The notes under the pieces were generated by a model. It made no database searches. It was given only the letters and a program-made list of their open reading frames with translations, and was not told the DNA's origin. From Corallococcus sp. AS-1-6 (GTDB lineage: Bacteria; Myxococcota; Myxococcia; Myxococcales; Myxococcaceae), in assembly GCF_020037015.1 (NCBI RefSeq), contig NZ_JAIQDE010000025.1, positions 1 through 64,000 on the forward strand: 64,000 nucleotides of DNA, given 5' to 3'. Below are positions 17,129 to 25,826 of the stretch, piece by piece. Position 1 is the first letter of the stretch. The number at the start of each line of letters is the position of its first letter. The translations under genes and the position numbers were made by a program.

Positions 17129-17653
17129 TCACTTCAGGGGCAGCAGGTACGCCTCCAGGAACACGTCCGGGAGGCGGTCCATGTCGCCTTCGGGCGTACG
17201 CTGGTAGCCGCGGCGCTGATACATGCGCGCGACGCCTACCGCCCCCCGGCGCACATGGAGGGAGATGGCGTCCACGCCCCAGCGCTTCGCGAGGACCTCC
17301 GCCTCCGCCAGCAGCGGCTGGGCCAGGCCCTGGCCGTGATAGCGCACCGAGGTGGCCAGGGCGCGCAGGTCCGCCGTGCGGGGCAGCCAGGCCTCGGTGC
17401 CGGGCGCGCCGGGCGGATACAGGGCCACCGTGCCCGCGACCTCTCCGTCCACGTCCGCCACCAGGATGGTGCACACCTTGCGCCTGGCGGCGACGTCGCG
17501 CAGGAACGCCTTGCGCTCGTCGGAGTAGACGACCTCCGGCAGCTTCTTCGCGTACTGCGTGACGTAGGCGTCCACCAACAGCTCGCCAATCGCCTTGTCG
17601 TCCTCGGGCCGCGCCTCGCGGATGACGGCTCGCTTCACCACGTCCGTGCTCAT
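17129..17653 (-). CDS. GNAT-family N-acetyltransferase
   Basis: A 174-residue cytoplasmic enzyme of the acetyl-CoA-dependent GNAT family. Motifs: IREARPEDDKAIGELLVDAY at the N-terminus, CTILVADVDGEVAGTVALYP (beta 4), LATSVRYHGQGLAQPLLAEA (acetyl-CoA-binding loop, variant of RxxGxG) and GVARMYQRRGYQR near the end. Substrate unknown. The chosen ATG has GAGGG upstream; a longer frame upstream is Arg/Pro-rich and rejected. It is probably monocistronic, with a strong terminator of the previous gene lying upstream of it. Confidence 0.85.
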   Translation of the reverse strand: MSTDVVKRAVIREARPEDDKAIGELLVDAYVTQYAKKLPEVVYSDERKAFLRDVAARRKVCTILVADVDGEVAGTVALYPPGAPGTEAWLPRTADLRALATSVRYHGQGLAQPLLAEAEVLAKRWGVDAISLHVRRGAVGVARMYQRRGYQRTPEGDMDRLPDVFLEAYLLPLK

Positions 17654-17784
17654 GCGCCGCCCTCTAGCATGACGCCCCGGAGCCCGCGCGGCGCATCCGG
17701 GCAGGCATCCAGGGTTGTACCTCCCCCGTCCGACACGGGCCCGACCGGGCGACCAGGACCGGGGGTCCGGGACCCGGCGCTTCA

Positions 17785-17811
17785 AAACCTGTCCGACTGT
17801 CGGACAGGTTT
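17785..17811 (-). terminator. Strong palindromic terminator
   Basis: AAACCTGTCCGAC and GTCGGACAGGTTT form perfect 13-bp arms around a single base. On the minus strand the second arm runs into TTTTG, so this is a good intrinsic terminator for the DUF4091-type gene that ends at 17888. Confidence 0.75.
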
Positions 17812-17887
17812 GTTCGGTGTGCCTCCGGCGGGGGGAGCACGGTCCTGGCGCGTTGCGGCAGGCGCGCTTCGCCTGCCCTCTCCGCGC

Positions 17888-19855
17888 CTACCTCCTGCGG
17901 GCGGGCACGGTTACGCGAGCGTGACGACGACGCATCCCGCCGAGCGCCCAGGCCGCGAACACCAGGCCTCCCGCGACCGCCGCCGTTCCGCCTCCACCCG
18001 TGGTGCAGCCTCCTGCCTGGGCGTCATCGAGCGCGTCCAGCGTCACGTCTGAAGTGGAGCCAGGTGTTCCCTTCGAGGGGCCTCCCGCGGCTTCTTCCGG
18101 CATGGGCTCCTTGCCTCCGTCCGTCGGCTGCTGCGTGCCTGCGTCCGGCTGCTGCGTTCCCGCGTCCGGCGTCTGGGTCGCGGTCAGCTCCTCGTAACGC
18201 TGGATGAGCTTCAGCCTTGCCGCGTCGAAGGCGGCTCCGTCGTCGGTTACTCGCGACGCGGCTGGGATCAGGTCCCGGGCCACCTTGCGCGCGAAGCCCG
18301 GGTCTCCCGCGTCAGCCACCGCCTTGAGCCACTCGTAGTCCTGCATGCCCTGACGGATGAGCTTGAGCCTCAGCGATGCCACCGGCACGTCCGTCCTGCC
18401 TCCGATGGCCTCCGGCGTGCCCGGGTAGAAGAGCGTCCCGTCCCCGTTGCCGTTGAAGCGGTACTGGTCCCTCCACGCCGTGGAGAGCATGCCCACCGTC
18501 TGGTAGTAGAGCTCGCCCGTCGCCCCCTGCAGGAACGTCACCCACTCCATCGCGCGCGCCTTCGCCGCGGACCGGTCCAGCATGTACGACGGCCAGCCCG
18601 CGCCCGGCTTGTTCTCCGGCGCGTTGGTCCCATACGCACAGCCGTGGCTCATGCAGCTCTGATACATCCACAACGCTGCTCCCGGACGCTCCAGGAAGTG
18701 CGTGTACGTCCCCCGCTGGTCGCCCCGGAAGTTCGCGTCCGTGCCGTCCAGGTGGTTCACCAGCGGCACCGCCGTGTCCACTGCGTCCTCCAAGCCGTGG
18801 GCCTTCAGCTCGCGCGAGTTCGTCGTCAGCATCGTGCGCAGCCCGGGCGCCGCCTTGCGCACCAACTCTCCCGTCGCGTGCACCTGCTCGAAGGACGTGC
18901 CGTAGGGCGGCTCGTCCCCCAACTGCACGTAGGCCCGGTCCAGCCAGCCCTTCTGCTTCATGTGCGCCGTGAAGTCCTTCAGGTTCGCCGCGTCGAGCGG
19001 TCCCACGTACTCCAGGCTCGTCATCCTCGCGCCTTGCAGCCGGTTGGGCGCGGTGCCCTCCAGGTACGGTCCCCACGTCGCGTCGAAGTTGCTCCACTCC
19101 GGCGGCCACGGCTTGCGCGGAAAGAGGCTGGAGAGCGTGAAGCGGTGCTCCAACGCCATGCGCTGGTAGCGCGTGAGCAACGGCTGCAATTCCTCCGGCG
19201 TGCAGTCTTCGCGGCCCGTGTGCGCGCGGCACACGTGCGGCGGCCAGAGCAGGAACGCGGACGACAGCGAGGACGTGCTCGGCAACACCGCGTCCACCAC
19301 CGTCAGCCTCGCCGTCACCTGCCGCTGGAAGCCTCCGTCCGCTTCCACCGTCACAGTGCCCGTGTAGTCCCCGGGCGGCGCGTCCTCCGGCACGTGCACG
19401 TCCACCCAGAGGGCCCGCGCCTCCTTCGCCGGCACGTCGAAGGGGAAGGCCCTTCGCGTCTCACCGGCGATTTCGTCCGTGTCCGGCACCAGCCCGTCCG
19501 GCCACGCCCCCACCGGCTCTCCCGCCACCGACGCCTGCTTCGTGGTGACCAGCGCCTGCCGGTACAGCGTCACGTCCGGCCCCGTCAGCGCCGTGGAGCC
19601 CGGGCCCTCCAGCGCGGGCAGCTTCGCGCGCACGCCCTTCAGCCCCGCGTCGCCGCCGTGCAGCGCGACCTGGAAGGAGACGAACTCGTTGCGCGCGGCG
19701 GTGAGTCGCACCTCGGTGGCGCTCCGGGCTGCGGTCCCCGGCCGCACCTTCACCATCATCCCCTCGCTCCATACGGTGGGCCCGGCCGCGTACACCGGCA
19801 GGGCCACGGTCAGCGACAACAGGGCGGCGGCTCGGAACGGTCGAATCGAAGGCAT
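17888..19855 (-). CDS. Cell-surface glycoside hydrolase-like protein (DUF4091) with MYXO-CTERM tail
   Basis: A 655-residue secreted protein with a signal peptide (MPSIRPFRAAALLSLTVALPVYAA). Residues about 30-200 form a beta-sandwich (PPGDYTGTVTVEADG). The middle and C-terminal parts have the look of DUF4091 TIM-barrel glycoside hydrolases (LDRAYVQLGDEPPYGTSF, GELYYQTVGML, LRLKLIRQGMQDYEWLKAV). A Pro/Asp/Thr linker with repeated PDAGTQQ leads to a C-terminal sorting tag: GGCTTGGGG, a hydrophobic helix, then RRRHAR, as in MYXO-CTERM proteins anchored on the surface. Substrate unknown. The start at 19855 follows the signal peptide; about 80 upstream in-frame residues look non-coding. Confidence 0.8.
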   Translation of the reverse strand: MPSIRPFRAAALLSLTVALPVYAAGPTVWSEGMMVKVRPGTAARSATEVRLTAARNEFVSFQVALHGGDAGLKGVRAKLPALEGPGSTALTGPDVTLYRQALVTTKQASVAGEPVGAWPDGLVPDTDEIAGETRRAFPFDVPAKEARALWVDVHVPEDAPPGDYTGTVTVEADGGFQRQVTARLTVVDAVLPSTSSLSSAFLLWPPHVCRAHTGREDCTPEELQPLLTRYQRMALEHRFTLSSLFPRKPWPPEWSNFDATWGPYLEGTAPNRLQGARMTSLEYVGPLDAANLKDFTAHMKQKGWLDRAYVQLGDEPPYGTSFEQVHATGELVRKAAPGLRTMLTTNSRELKAHGLEDAVDTAVPLVNHLDGTDANFRGDQRGTYTHFLERPGAALWMYQSCMSHGCAYGTNAPENKPGAGWPSYMLDRSAAKARAMEWVTFLQGATGELYYQTVGMLSTAWRDQYRFNGNGDGTLFYPGTPEAIGGRTDVPVASLRLKLIRQGMQDYEWLKAVADAGDPGFARKVARDLIPAASRVTDDGAAFDAARLKLIQRYEELTATQTPDAGTQQPDAGTQQPTDGGKEPMPEEAAGGPSKGTPGSTSDVTLDALDDAQAGGCTTGGGGTAAVAGGLVFAAWALGGMRRRHARVTVPARRR

Positions 19856-19987
19856 GAAGAGACCAACGCGACCCGGCCCTGCCTGCCTTCCCGCACCGCG
19901 CGCCCCTGTCAGCCTGTCAGGCAGCCGGGCAGAAGCCGGGCGCTGGCTTGCTCCCACGTTGAGCCCGGTGAGACGCTTTCCGGCTTC

Positions 19988-20524
19988 ATGGCCTGGTTCG
20001 AAGACCTCACCCCGTGTTCCGACCCCGGCGAGGGCGGTAGGCCCGTGCTCGCGGCCGGGTGGATCGACCACCTGCATCCGTATCCGCGCGGCCATGTGTC
20101 ACGGCGCTTCGTGATGCGGCTGGTGGAGCTGCTGGAGGACCCGTGGCAGCCCCGGCGTTCGCTCGGGTGGCACGCCTGCGGCCTGTGCCGGTTCACGGAG
20201 GGGCCCCGCACCTTCGAGATGGAAGAGGGCTCTCGCGTGAAGCTGGGCACCAGCAACCTCTTCGTCCCCGCGGATGACCGGCTCTACATCGCCCCGTCGA
20301 TGATGGTGCACTCCGTGGATGCGCACGGCTACGCGCCACCCGAGGAGTTCGTGAAGGCGGTGCTGGTGTGCCCGCCCATGCGCTCTCCCGCGTACCTGGC
20401 CGCGCTGCGCGACGTGGCGCCGCCTTGGCTCCTGGAAGCGGGTCCCCTGCCCCGCATGTCCGCGGGCGCCCGGCTGCGGGTCCGTTCGCGCCGCACGCGT
20501 CAGCTCATAGGAAGTCGCCGATGA
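19988..20524 (+). CDS. DUF7919-like protein
   Basis: A 178-residue soluble protein beginning MAWFEDLTPCSDPGE. The pattern FEDLTP, GWIDHLHPYPRG, a Cys pair in HACGLCRFTEGPRTF, LGTSNLFVPADDRLYIAPSM and MVHSVDAHGYAPPEEFVKAV matches what I remember of DUF7919, a family common in myxobacteria and near polymorphic toxins, with no known activity. The His/Cys residues could bind metal. Its 3' end overlaps the convergent phospholipase gene by 20 bp. The ribosome site is weak. Confidence 0.7.
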   Translation: MAWFEDLTPCSDPGEGGRPVLAAGWIDHLHPYPRGHVSRRFVMRLVELLEDPWQPRRSLGWHACGLCRFTEGPRTFEMEEGSRVKLGTSNLFVPADDRLYIAPSMMVHSVDAHGYAPPEEFVKAVLVCPPMRSPAYLAALRDVAPPWLLEAGPLPRMSAGARLRVRSRRTRQLIGSRR

Positions 20525-21785
20525 GCCACGGCAACTGCTCTCCCAGCCGCTGAAGCAGGCCCCGCCGCTTCCAGCCCTGCCAGTGGACCTCCGCCGAGTG
20601 CGTGAGGTCCACCTCGAAGGACTTCGCCAGCTCCTCCGCCAGCACCGGGTCCTCCACCATCACCGAGGCCTCGTCGGTGTGGCTGAGCGCCAGCGGATCC
20701 AGGTTGGTGGAGCCCACGACGCTCAGCGTGTCGTCCGCGACCAGCGTCTTGGAGTGCATCATCGAGATTTCATACTCGTAGATGCGCACGCCGGCCTCCA
20801 GGAGCCGCGCGTAGGACGCCCGCTGCGCGTTGAGCACGGGCTTCACGTCGTGGTAGCGGCCCGGCACCAGCACTCGCACGTCCACGCCCTCGCGCGCCTT
20901 GAGGATGAGCATGTCGCTGATGGCCTCCGACGGGATGAAGTACGAGTTGGCGATCCACAGCCGGTGCTTCGCGGACGCGATGGACAGCAGCCACATCTTC
21001 GTGGCTTCCGACAGGAAGCGGTGCCCGGTGCTGGCCACGAAGAGGGCCCTCGCGTTGCCCGCGGGCGCGAGCTCCGGGAAGGACTCCGGGGGCAGGAAGG
21101 GGCCGCCGGACTCCTGCCAGTTCTGCGCGAAGGCGAGCTGCATGCCTCGCACGACGGGGCCTCGCACGCGGATGTTGGTGTCGCGCCAGGTCTCCGCCGC
21201 GTCGCCGTTGCCCAGCCAACTGCGCCAGATGCCGAAGCCGCCGGTCAGCGCGACCTCGCCGTCGCGGATGACCATCTTCCGGTGCATGCGCGCGCGGATC
21301 CGCACCGCGTCCAGGGACGTCACCGCGCCCTGATAGGGACGGTAGATGCGCACGTCACAGCCGGCGTCCGCGAGCACCGGGGCCACGACCTCGAAGTTCA
21401 CGCTGCCCAGCGGATCCACGATGATCCGGCACTGCACGCCCGGGGCCCGCTCTCGCAGCGCGATGAGGAGCCGGTCCGACGGGATGCCCGGACGCCAGAT
21501 GTAGCTGGCGATGTGGATGCTGGAGCGCGCGGCGCGGATCTCCTCCTCGATGACGTCGAAGACCTGGCCGTTCTGCACCAGCTCCACGCCGTTGCCGGGC
21601 TCCATCGGGACGCCCATCGTCTGCTCGATGGCGAGTTCCCTCGATGCCGGGTCCTCCGGCAACGCGCGCAGGCGCAGGTCCTGTCGGTGGTTCGGGTAGG
21701 TGCACCCCGCGGCGAGCAGGGTGAGCAGGATGGGCCAGACCAGCCGCACGGCACGGAAGCTAGGGCAGCCCCCGCCCTTCCGCAT
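20505..21785 (-). CDS. Phospholipase D/cardiolipin synthase-like lipoprotein
   Basis: A 426-residue PLD-superfamily protein with two HKD motifs: HRKMVIRDGEVALTGGFG (about residue 180) and MHSKTLVADDTLSVVGSTN (about residue 335). The N-terminus ends in LLAAGC, a lipobox, so it is probably an envelope-anchored lipoprotein rather than a classic polytopic cardiolipin synthase. The reaction would be phosphatidyl transfer or hydrolysis, giving cardiolipin or cutting phospholipids. The start (MRKGGGCPSF) gives a proper lipoprotein signal; an upstream ATG at 21827 is possible but makes the signal too long. Confidence 0.85.
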   Translation of the reverse strand: MRKGGGCPSFRAVRLVWPILLTLLAAGCTYPNHRQDLRLRALPEDPASRELAIEQTMGVPMEPGNGVELVQNGQVFDVIEEEIRAARSSIHIASYIWRPGIPSDRLLIALRERAPGVQCRIIVDPLGSVNFEVVAPVLADAGCDVRIYRPYQGAVTSLDAVRIRARMHRKMVIRDGEVALTGGFGIWRSWLGNGDAAETWRDTNIRVRGPVVRGMQLAFAQNWQESGGPFLPPESFPELAPAGNARALFVASTGHRFLSEATKMWLLSIASAKHRLWIANSYFIPSEAISDMLILKAREGVDVRVLVPGRYHDVKPVLNAQRASYARLLEAGVRIYEYEISMMHSKTLVADDTLSVVGSTNLDPLALSHTDEASVMVEDPVLAEELAKSFEVDLTHSAEVHWQGWKRRGLLQRLGEQLPWLIGDFL

Positions 21786-21944
21786 CCGCCGTGTGTCTCC
21801 GAGTGGCGGAAGCGTGTGGATGGACATGGACACCGTCCACCCGCTGACGGTTGGGCCCCGTGACACCCAAGGCCGGTGGTGCTGGATGCGCCGCATGCGC
21901 ACTGCTGGGGCTCACGGCGAACACACCGGGAGCGCGGACACGGC

Positions 21945-22769
21945 ATGGGGCGACGGGGGATGGCGGCAACGCGCGGGGCGCTCCTGTCATGGGTCCTGCT
22001 GGGGGCATCGGCCGGGGCCACCCCGATGGGACCGCGAGAGGTTCCTCCCGATGGGGAGGTTCCATCCGCGCCTCGCGCGGACGCGCCCGCGTCCTCCGCT
22101 TCGCCCTCGGAGCCTCCTGAGTCCTCCGCGCCGGAGCCTGCTCCGCCTCCGCTGAGGCCCACTGTCCTGGATGCGCCGTTGCTGGACGCGGATCCTCCGC
22201 CTCCTGCCTTGGCGCCGCGCCCGCTGCGGCCCTTCATTCCGCACGGCGAGCCCTACACGGAGGCCCCTTTGTCCGCTGGCACCTGGGCCGCTCATGGCGC
22301 GGTCACGCTGCTGCCCCTGGGCTCCGTCTGGGCCGCGACCCGCGTGGGCGGTGACACCCGCCTGGGCGCCACCGCCGCCGAGGCCGCCGCGGGCACCCTG
22401 CTCGCGTCGCTCCCGGGACGCTTCCTCTTCGTGCATCCCTCCTATCCGCAAGGACGGTGGATGGAGCTGGAGGTGGGCGCGTTCGGCGCCGCCATGGTCG
22501 TCACTCCGCCCGTCGCCGCGCTCGGCTCCTGGGGCATGGGTGAAATCGCGTTCGGTGACAGCGAGGATCGCGGCCGCGCGTACCTGGGCGCGCTCGGCGG
22601 CGCGACCGTGGGAATGCTGCTGGGGCTCGCCGCGCATGAAGGCCTGCGCCACCTGGCCGGCTCCAGCGAACGGCTGGAGTTCCTGCGCAGCTACCTCGCG
22701 TTCTCGCTCATCGGCAGCGGCGCGACGGTGGGCTATCAGTGGAGTCGCACCCCTACTCCCAGGCGTTGA
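21945..22769 (+). CDS. Hypothetical exported/membrane protein with Pro-rich linker
   Basis: A 274-residue protein. A signal-like segment (GALLSWVLLGASAGATP) is followed by about 70 residues of Pro/Ala/Ser-rich linker. A C-terminal domain has several weakly hydrophobic Gly/Ala helices (AAEAAAGTLLASLPGRFLF, LGALGGATVGMLLGLAAHEG, LAFSLIGSGATVGYQW), which recall Gly-zipper outer-membrane-associated proteins of myxobacteria. No family recognised. ATG at 21945 is used; ATG at 21960 is also possible. It is divergent from the phospholipase gene. Confidence 0.6.
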   Translation: MGRRGMAATRGALLSWVLLGASAGATPMGPREVPPDGEVPSAPRADAPASSASPSEPPESSAPEPAPPPLRPTVLDAPLLDADPPPPALAPRPLRPFIPHGEPYTEAPLSAGTWAAHGAVTLLPLGSVWAATRVGGDTRLGATAAEAAAGTLLASLPGRFLFVHPSYPQGRWMELEVGAFGAAMVVTPPVAALGSWGMGEIAFGDSEDRGRAYLGALGGATVGMLLGLAAHEGLRHLAGSSERLEFLRSYLAFSLIGSGATVGYQWSRTPTPRR

Positions 22770-22936
22770 CGCGTTGTTTCGCCGCATCGGAGTTTCAATT
22801 TTCTTCCCGCGTGCGGCGCCTCGGCACCCCGCCCTCCGCGCGTGCACGCGTGACTGCAATCTCGCCAGTGGCGTTGTCAGCCCCGGTCCCTAGAGTGCTC
22901 CGTGCAGCGCCAACACCACAGCAGGGAGACGACACC

Positions 22937-23110
22937 ATGCAGGCTCGCAAGAACGTCCGTCGCATCGCCTTCGTCCTCGCCGCCGCCGCCACCGTGATGG
23001 GCCTGGGCATCGCCGCCACGCCGTCCTCCGCCGATGCGCAGGACTGCACGCCCACGTGTTTCAAGAACCCCATCACCGGGCAGATCACCTGTTCGTACCC
23101 CTGCCCGTAG
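22937..23110 (+). CDS. Small secreted Cys-rich peptide
   Basis: A 57-residue precursor with Sec signal MQARKNVRRIAFVLAAAATV and a cut site near SSADA. The mature peptide is only about 21 residues, with four Cys (CTPTC...TCSYPCP), suggesting two disulfides. AGGGAG lies 7 bases before the ATG and a clear terminator follows, so this is probably a real, separately expressed gene. Function unknown; a signal, structural or antimicrobial peptide are all possible. Confidence 0.7.
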   Translation: MQARKNVRRIAFVLAAAATVMGLGIAATPSSADAQDCTPTCFKNPITGQITCSYPCP

Positions 23111-23139
23111 TCCCAGGCAGGCCACGACCGTGATGAAAA

Positions 23140-23174
23140 AAGGCCCCACCCGCTTCATGCCGGGTCGGGGCCTT
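23140..23174. terminator. Bidirectional terminator
   Basis: GGCCCC and GGGGCC arms with additional CCCG/CGGG pairing, flanked by AAAAAA on the left and TTCTTC on the right. It lies between the small peptide gene and the convergent permease gene and can serve both. Confidence 0.75.
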
Positions 23175-23199
23175 CTTCATGCGCGAAGCGGCGCGCGTG

Positions 23200-24426
23200 C
23201 TACTCCGTGCGCATCGCCTCCACGGGGTCCAGCTTCGCCGCGCGCGCCGCCGGGTAGATGCCGAACCCCAGGCCCACCCCGCAGCTCATCACCAGCGACA
23301 CCACGACGGACCACATGGGGACCTCCGTGGGCAGGTTGATCATCCAGCGCGCCAGGTGCGCCAGGCCCACGCCCAGCGCCACGCCCACCGCGCCGCCCAC
23401 CAGCGACAGCACCACCGCCTCCAGCGCGAACTGCGCGAGGATGCGGTAGCGCTTGGCCCCCAGCGCCTTGCGGATGCCAATCTCCCGCGTCCGCTCCGTC
23501 ACGGCGACCAGCATGATGTTCAGGATGCCGATGCCGCCCACCAGCAGCGACAGGATGCACACGCCGAAGCTGGCCGCGGACACCGCCGCGGAGAGGCTGT
23601 TGAACATCTGCGTGGCGGACGCATTGTTGTAGAGGAAGAAGTCGTCCGGTTCGTCCGGCTTGAGCCCGTGGCGGCGGCGCATGAGCAGCGTCACCTCGTC
23701 CTGGGCCCGCTGGAGCACCTCCGGGGACTTCGCCTGGATGCTGATGCGGAAGTCGCGCACGCCGAACATGGACGCGAAGGTGGACAGCGGAATCATGGCC
23801 TGGTTGTCCTGGCTGCCGCCGCCCAGGAACCCGCCCCGGCGCTTGAGCGTGCCCACCACCTGGAAGGTGCGGCCCAGGAGGCGGAACTCGCGGTTCAGCG
23901 GGTCCAGCCCGGGCCACAGCGTGTCCGCCAGGTCCTGGCCAATCACCGCCACGCGCCGGCCGTCCACGAACTCCGCGTCCGTGAAGGGCCGCCCCGTCGC
24001 GAGGCTCACCGAGTTGGTGTTGAAGTACTCCGCCGTGCCCGCCCAGACGTTCACGTTGGGGCGCGACTCGCGGTCGGCGGTGGAGGCCTTCTGGCCGCCC
24101 TTGGAGTCCTCGCCGGCGGCCTGCGAGATGGAGGGCTGCGTGCGGATGGCGTCCAGGTCCGCGTAGGTGAAGCGCGGCCGGCGCGCGAGCTCCGCGACGG
24201 ACAGCTCGCCCTGGCCGAAGGGCAGCCGCTGCACCTGGAAGCAGTCGCTGCCCAGCTCCGACATCTGGTCGTTCACCTGGTTCCTCAGGCCCTCGATGAG
24301 GGCCATCATGGACACCACGGTGGTGACGCCGATGACGATGCCCAGGAGCGTGAGGAAGGAGCGCAGGGGGTTGGAACGGAACGTGCCGAACGCCAGCCGC
24401 ACCGTGTCCCAGAAAGCCATCCACAT
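23200..24426 (-). CDS. MacB/FtsX-type ABC transporter permease (second of pair)
   Basis: A 408-residue permease with the classic layout of MacB_PCD plus FtsX domains: first membrane helix at 20-45 (SFLTLLGIVIGVTTVVSMMA), a periplasmic domain of about 230 residues, then three helices (SLLVGGIGILNIMLVAVTERTREIGIRKALGA is the typical FtsX loop). It lacks the ATPase domain of MacB. It lies 21 bp after a paralogous permease of the same length, so the two probably pair. No ATPase gene is in this neighbourhood. Substrate unknown; lipoproteins, peptides or macrolides are exported by relatives. Confidence 0.9.
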   Translation of the reverse strand: MWMAFWDTVRLAFGTFRSNPLRSFLTLLGIVIGVTTVVSMMALIEGLRNQVNDQMSELGSDCFQVQRLPFGQGELSVAELARRPRFTYADLDAIRTQPSISQAAGEDSKGGQKASTADRESRPNVNVWAGTAEYFNTNSVSLATGRPFTDAEFVDGRRVAVIGQDLADTLWPGLDPLNREFRLLGRTFQVVGTLKRRGGFLGGGSQDNQAMIPLSTFASMFGVRDFRISIQAKSPEVLQRAQDEVTLLMRRRHGLKPDEPDDFFLYNNASATQMFNSLSAAVSAASFGVCILSLLVGGIGILNIMLVAVTERTREIGIRKALGAKRYRILAQFALEAVVLSLVGGAVGVALGVGLAHLARWMINLPTEVPMWSVVVSLVMSCGVGLGFGIYPAARAAKLDPVEAMRTE

Positions 24427-24447
24427 GGTCAGGTCTCCCGCGCTCGC

Positions 24448-25674
24448 CTAGTCGTGGCGGAGCGCTTCCACGGGGTCCAGGTTCGCGGCGCGCGCCGCCG
24501 GCCAGATGCCGAACAGCAGGCCCACCACCGCGGAGAAGCCCACGCCCAGCACCACCGTCATGGGCTGCACCGCCGCCGCCAGGGGCGTGAGGTAGTTCAC
24601 CAGCCACGCGAGCCCCATGCCCACCGCGGTGCCCATGGCGCCGCCCACCGCGGACACGCTGGCGGCCTCCATGAGGAACTGGAGGATGATGGTGTGCTTG
24701 CGCGCGCCCAGCGCCCGCCGCACGCCAATCTCACGGGTCCGCTCGCGCACGGACACCAGCATGATGTTCATGATGCCGATGCCGCCCACCAAGAGCGTGA
24801 TGAGCCCGACGCCGGTGGCCGCGCCGTAGAGCGCGCCGGTGAGCTGCGCGTACATGTTGGCCAGTTGGTCCGGCCGGTTGATGGCGAAGTCGTCCGGCGT
24901 GCCGGGCTTGGTGTTGCGCTCGCGGCGCAGCGTCTCCGTGAGCCGGTCCTGCACGCGGGGGACGTTCTCCTGCTGGTCCACCGCGAGCACCAGGGTCACG
25001 TCGCGCTGGGTGCCGAAGTGCCCCTGGAACGCGGTGTACGGCAGCATCACCACCAGGTCCACGTTCTGCCCCAGCAGCGTGCCGCGCTCCACGATGACGC
25101 CCGCGACGCGGTAGGGGCGGCGGTCCACGAGGATGCGGTGGCCCACCGGGTTGATGCCCGGGAAGAGCACCTTGCCCACCTCCGCGCCAATCACCGCGAC
25201 GGCGGAGCGGTTGTCCACGTCCGCCTGCGTGAGGAAGCGCCCCTGCCCCATCTCCACGGAGGACGTCATCGCGTAGTCGGGGCTGGTGCCCATGGTCTGC
25301 ACGGAGGCGAGCTTCCGGTTCTGGAAGGCCACCTCCGCGTTGACGAACATCATGGGGGCCACCGCGATCACGTGCTCGGAGGCGGCGCGCATGGGCTCCA
25401 CCAGGTCCAGCGAGAGCTTCTTGCGGTTGCGGTACGCCCACCAGTCCCCGTTCATCACCCAGGGGAACTTGGACACCTGCAGCGTGTTGGAGCCAATCTT
25501 GCTGAGCTGGTCCGCGAACGAGCTGTTCAGCCCCTGGATGATGCCGACGATGGCCAGCAGGGTGCACACGCCCACGCCGATGCCCACCGTGGTGAGCACC
25601 GTCCGCAGCCGGTTGGAGCGCAGCGAGGTCAGCGCGATGCGCGCGCCCTCCCACACGTCGACCCGGAAGTTCAC
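24448..25674 (-). CDS. MacB/FtsX-type ABC transporter permease (first of pair)
   Basis: A 408-residue paralogue of the downstream gene: first helix LRTVLTTVGIGVGVCTLLAI, a large periplasmic domain, then LLVGGIGIMNIMLVSVRERTREIGVRRALGARKHTI and two more helices. The conserved C-terminus (LFGIWPAARAANLDPVEALRHD) matches the other permease almost word for word. The start is GTG. The upstream neighbour is the lysyl-oxidase gene, 152 bp away and probably separate. A heterodimeric membrane unit with an ATPase encoded elsewhere is the likely form. Confidence 0.9.
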   Translation of the reverse strand: MNFRVDVWEGARIALTSLRSNRLRTVLTTVGIGVGVCTLLAIVGIIQGLNSSFADQLSKIGSNTLQVSKFPWVMNGDWWAYRNRKKLSLDLVEPMRAASEHVIAVAPMMFVNAEVAFQNRKLASVQTMGTSPDYAMTSSVEMGQGRFLTQADVDNRSAVAVIGAEVGKVLFPGINPVGHRILVDRRPYRVAGVIVERGTLLGQNVDLVVMLPYTAFQGHFGTQRDVTLVLAVDQQENVPRVQDRLTETLRRERNTKPGTPDDFAINRPDQLANMYAQLTGALYGAATGVGLITLLVGGIGIMNIMLVSVRERTREIGVRRALGARKHTIILQFLMEAASVSAVGGAMGTAVGMGLAWLVNYLTPLAAAVQPMTVVLGVGFSAVVGLLFGIWPAARAANLDPVEALRHD

Positions 25675-25826
25675 GAAACCACCCCTTCACGCTGGAAGCC
25701 GCGCGGCCTGGCGCACACCGGGAGGGTCCCCGGCGGACGGGCCGCGTCAGGCACTCTACGCCCAGGAGGGCCGCCCATTGCACGCGGCCTTCACCGGACG
25801 GCCTCCCGCGGCGGGATTTTCCCGTT

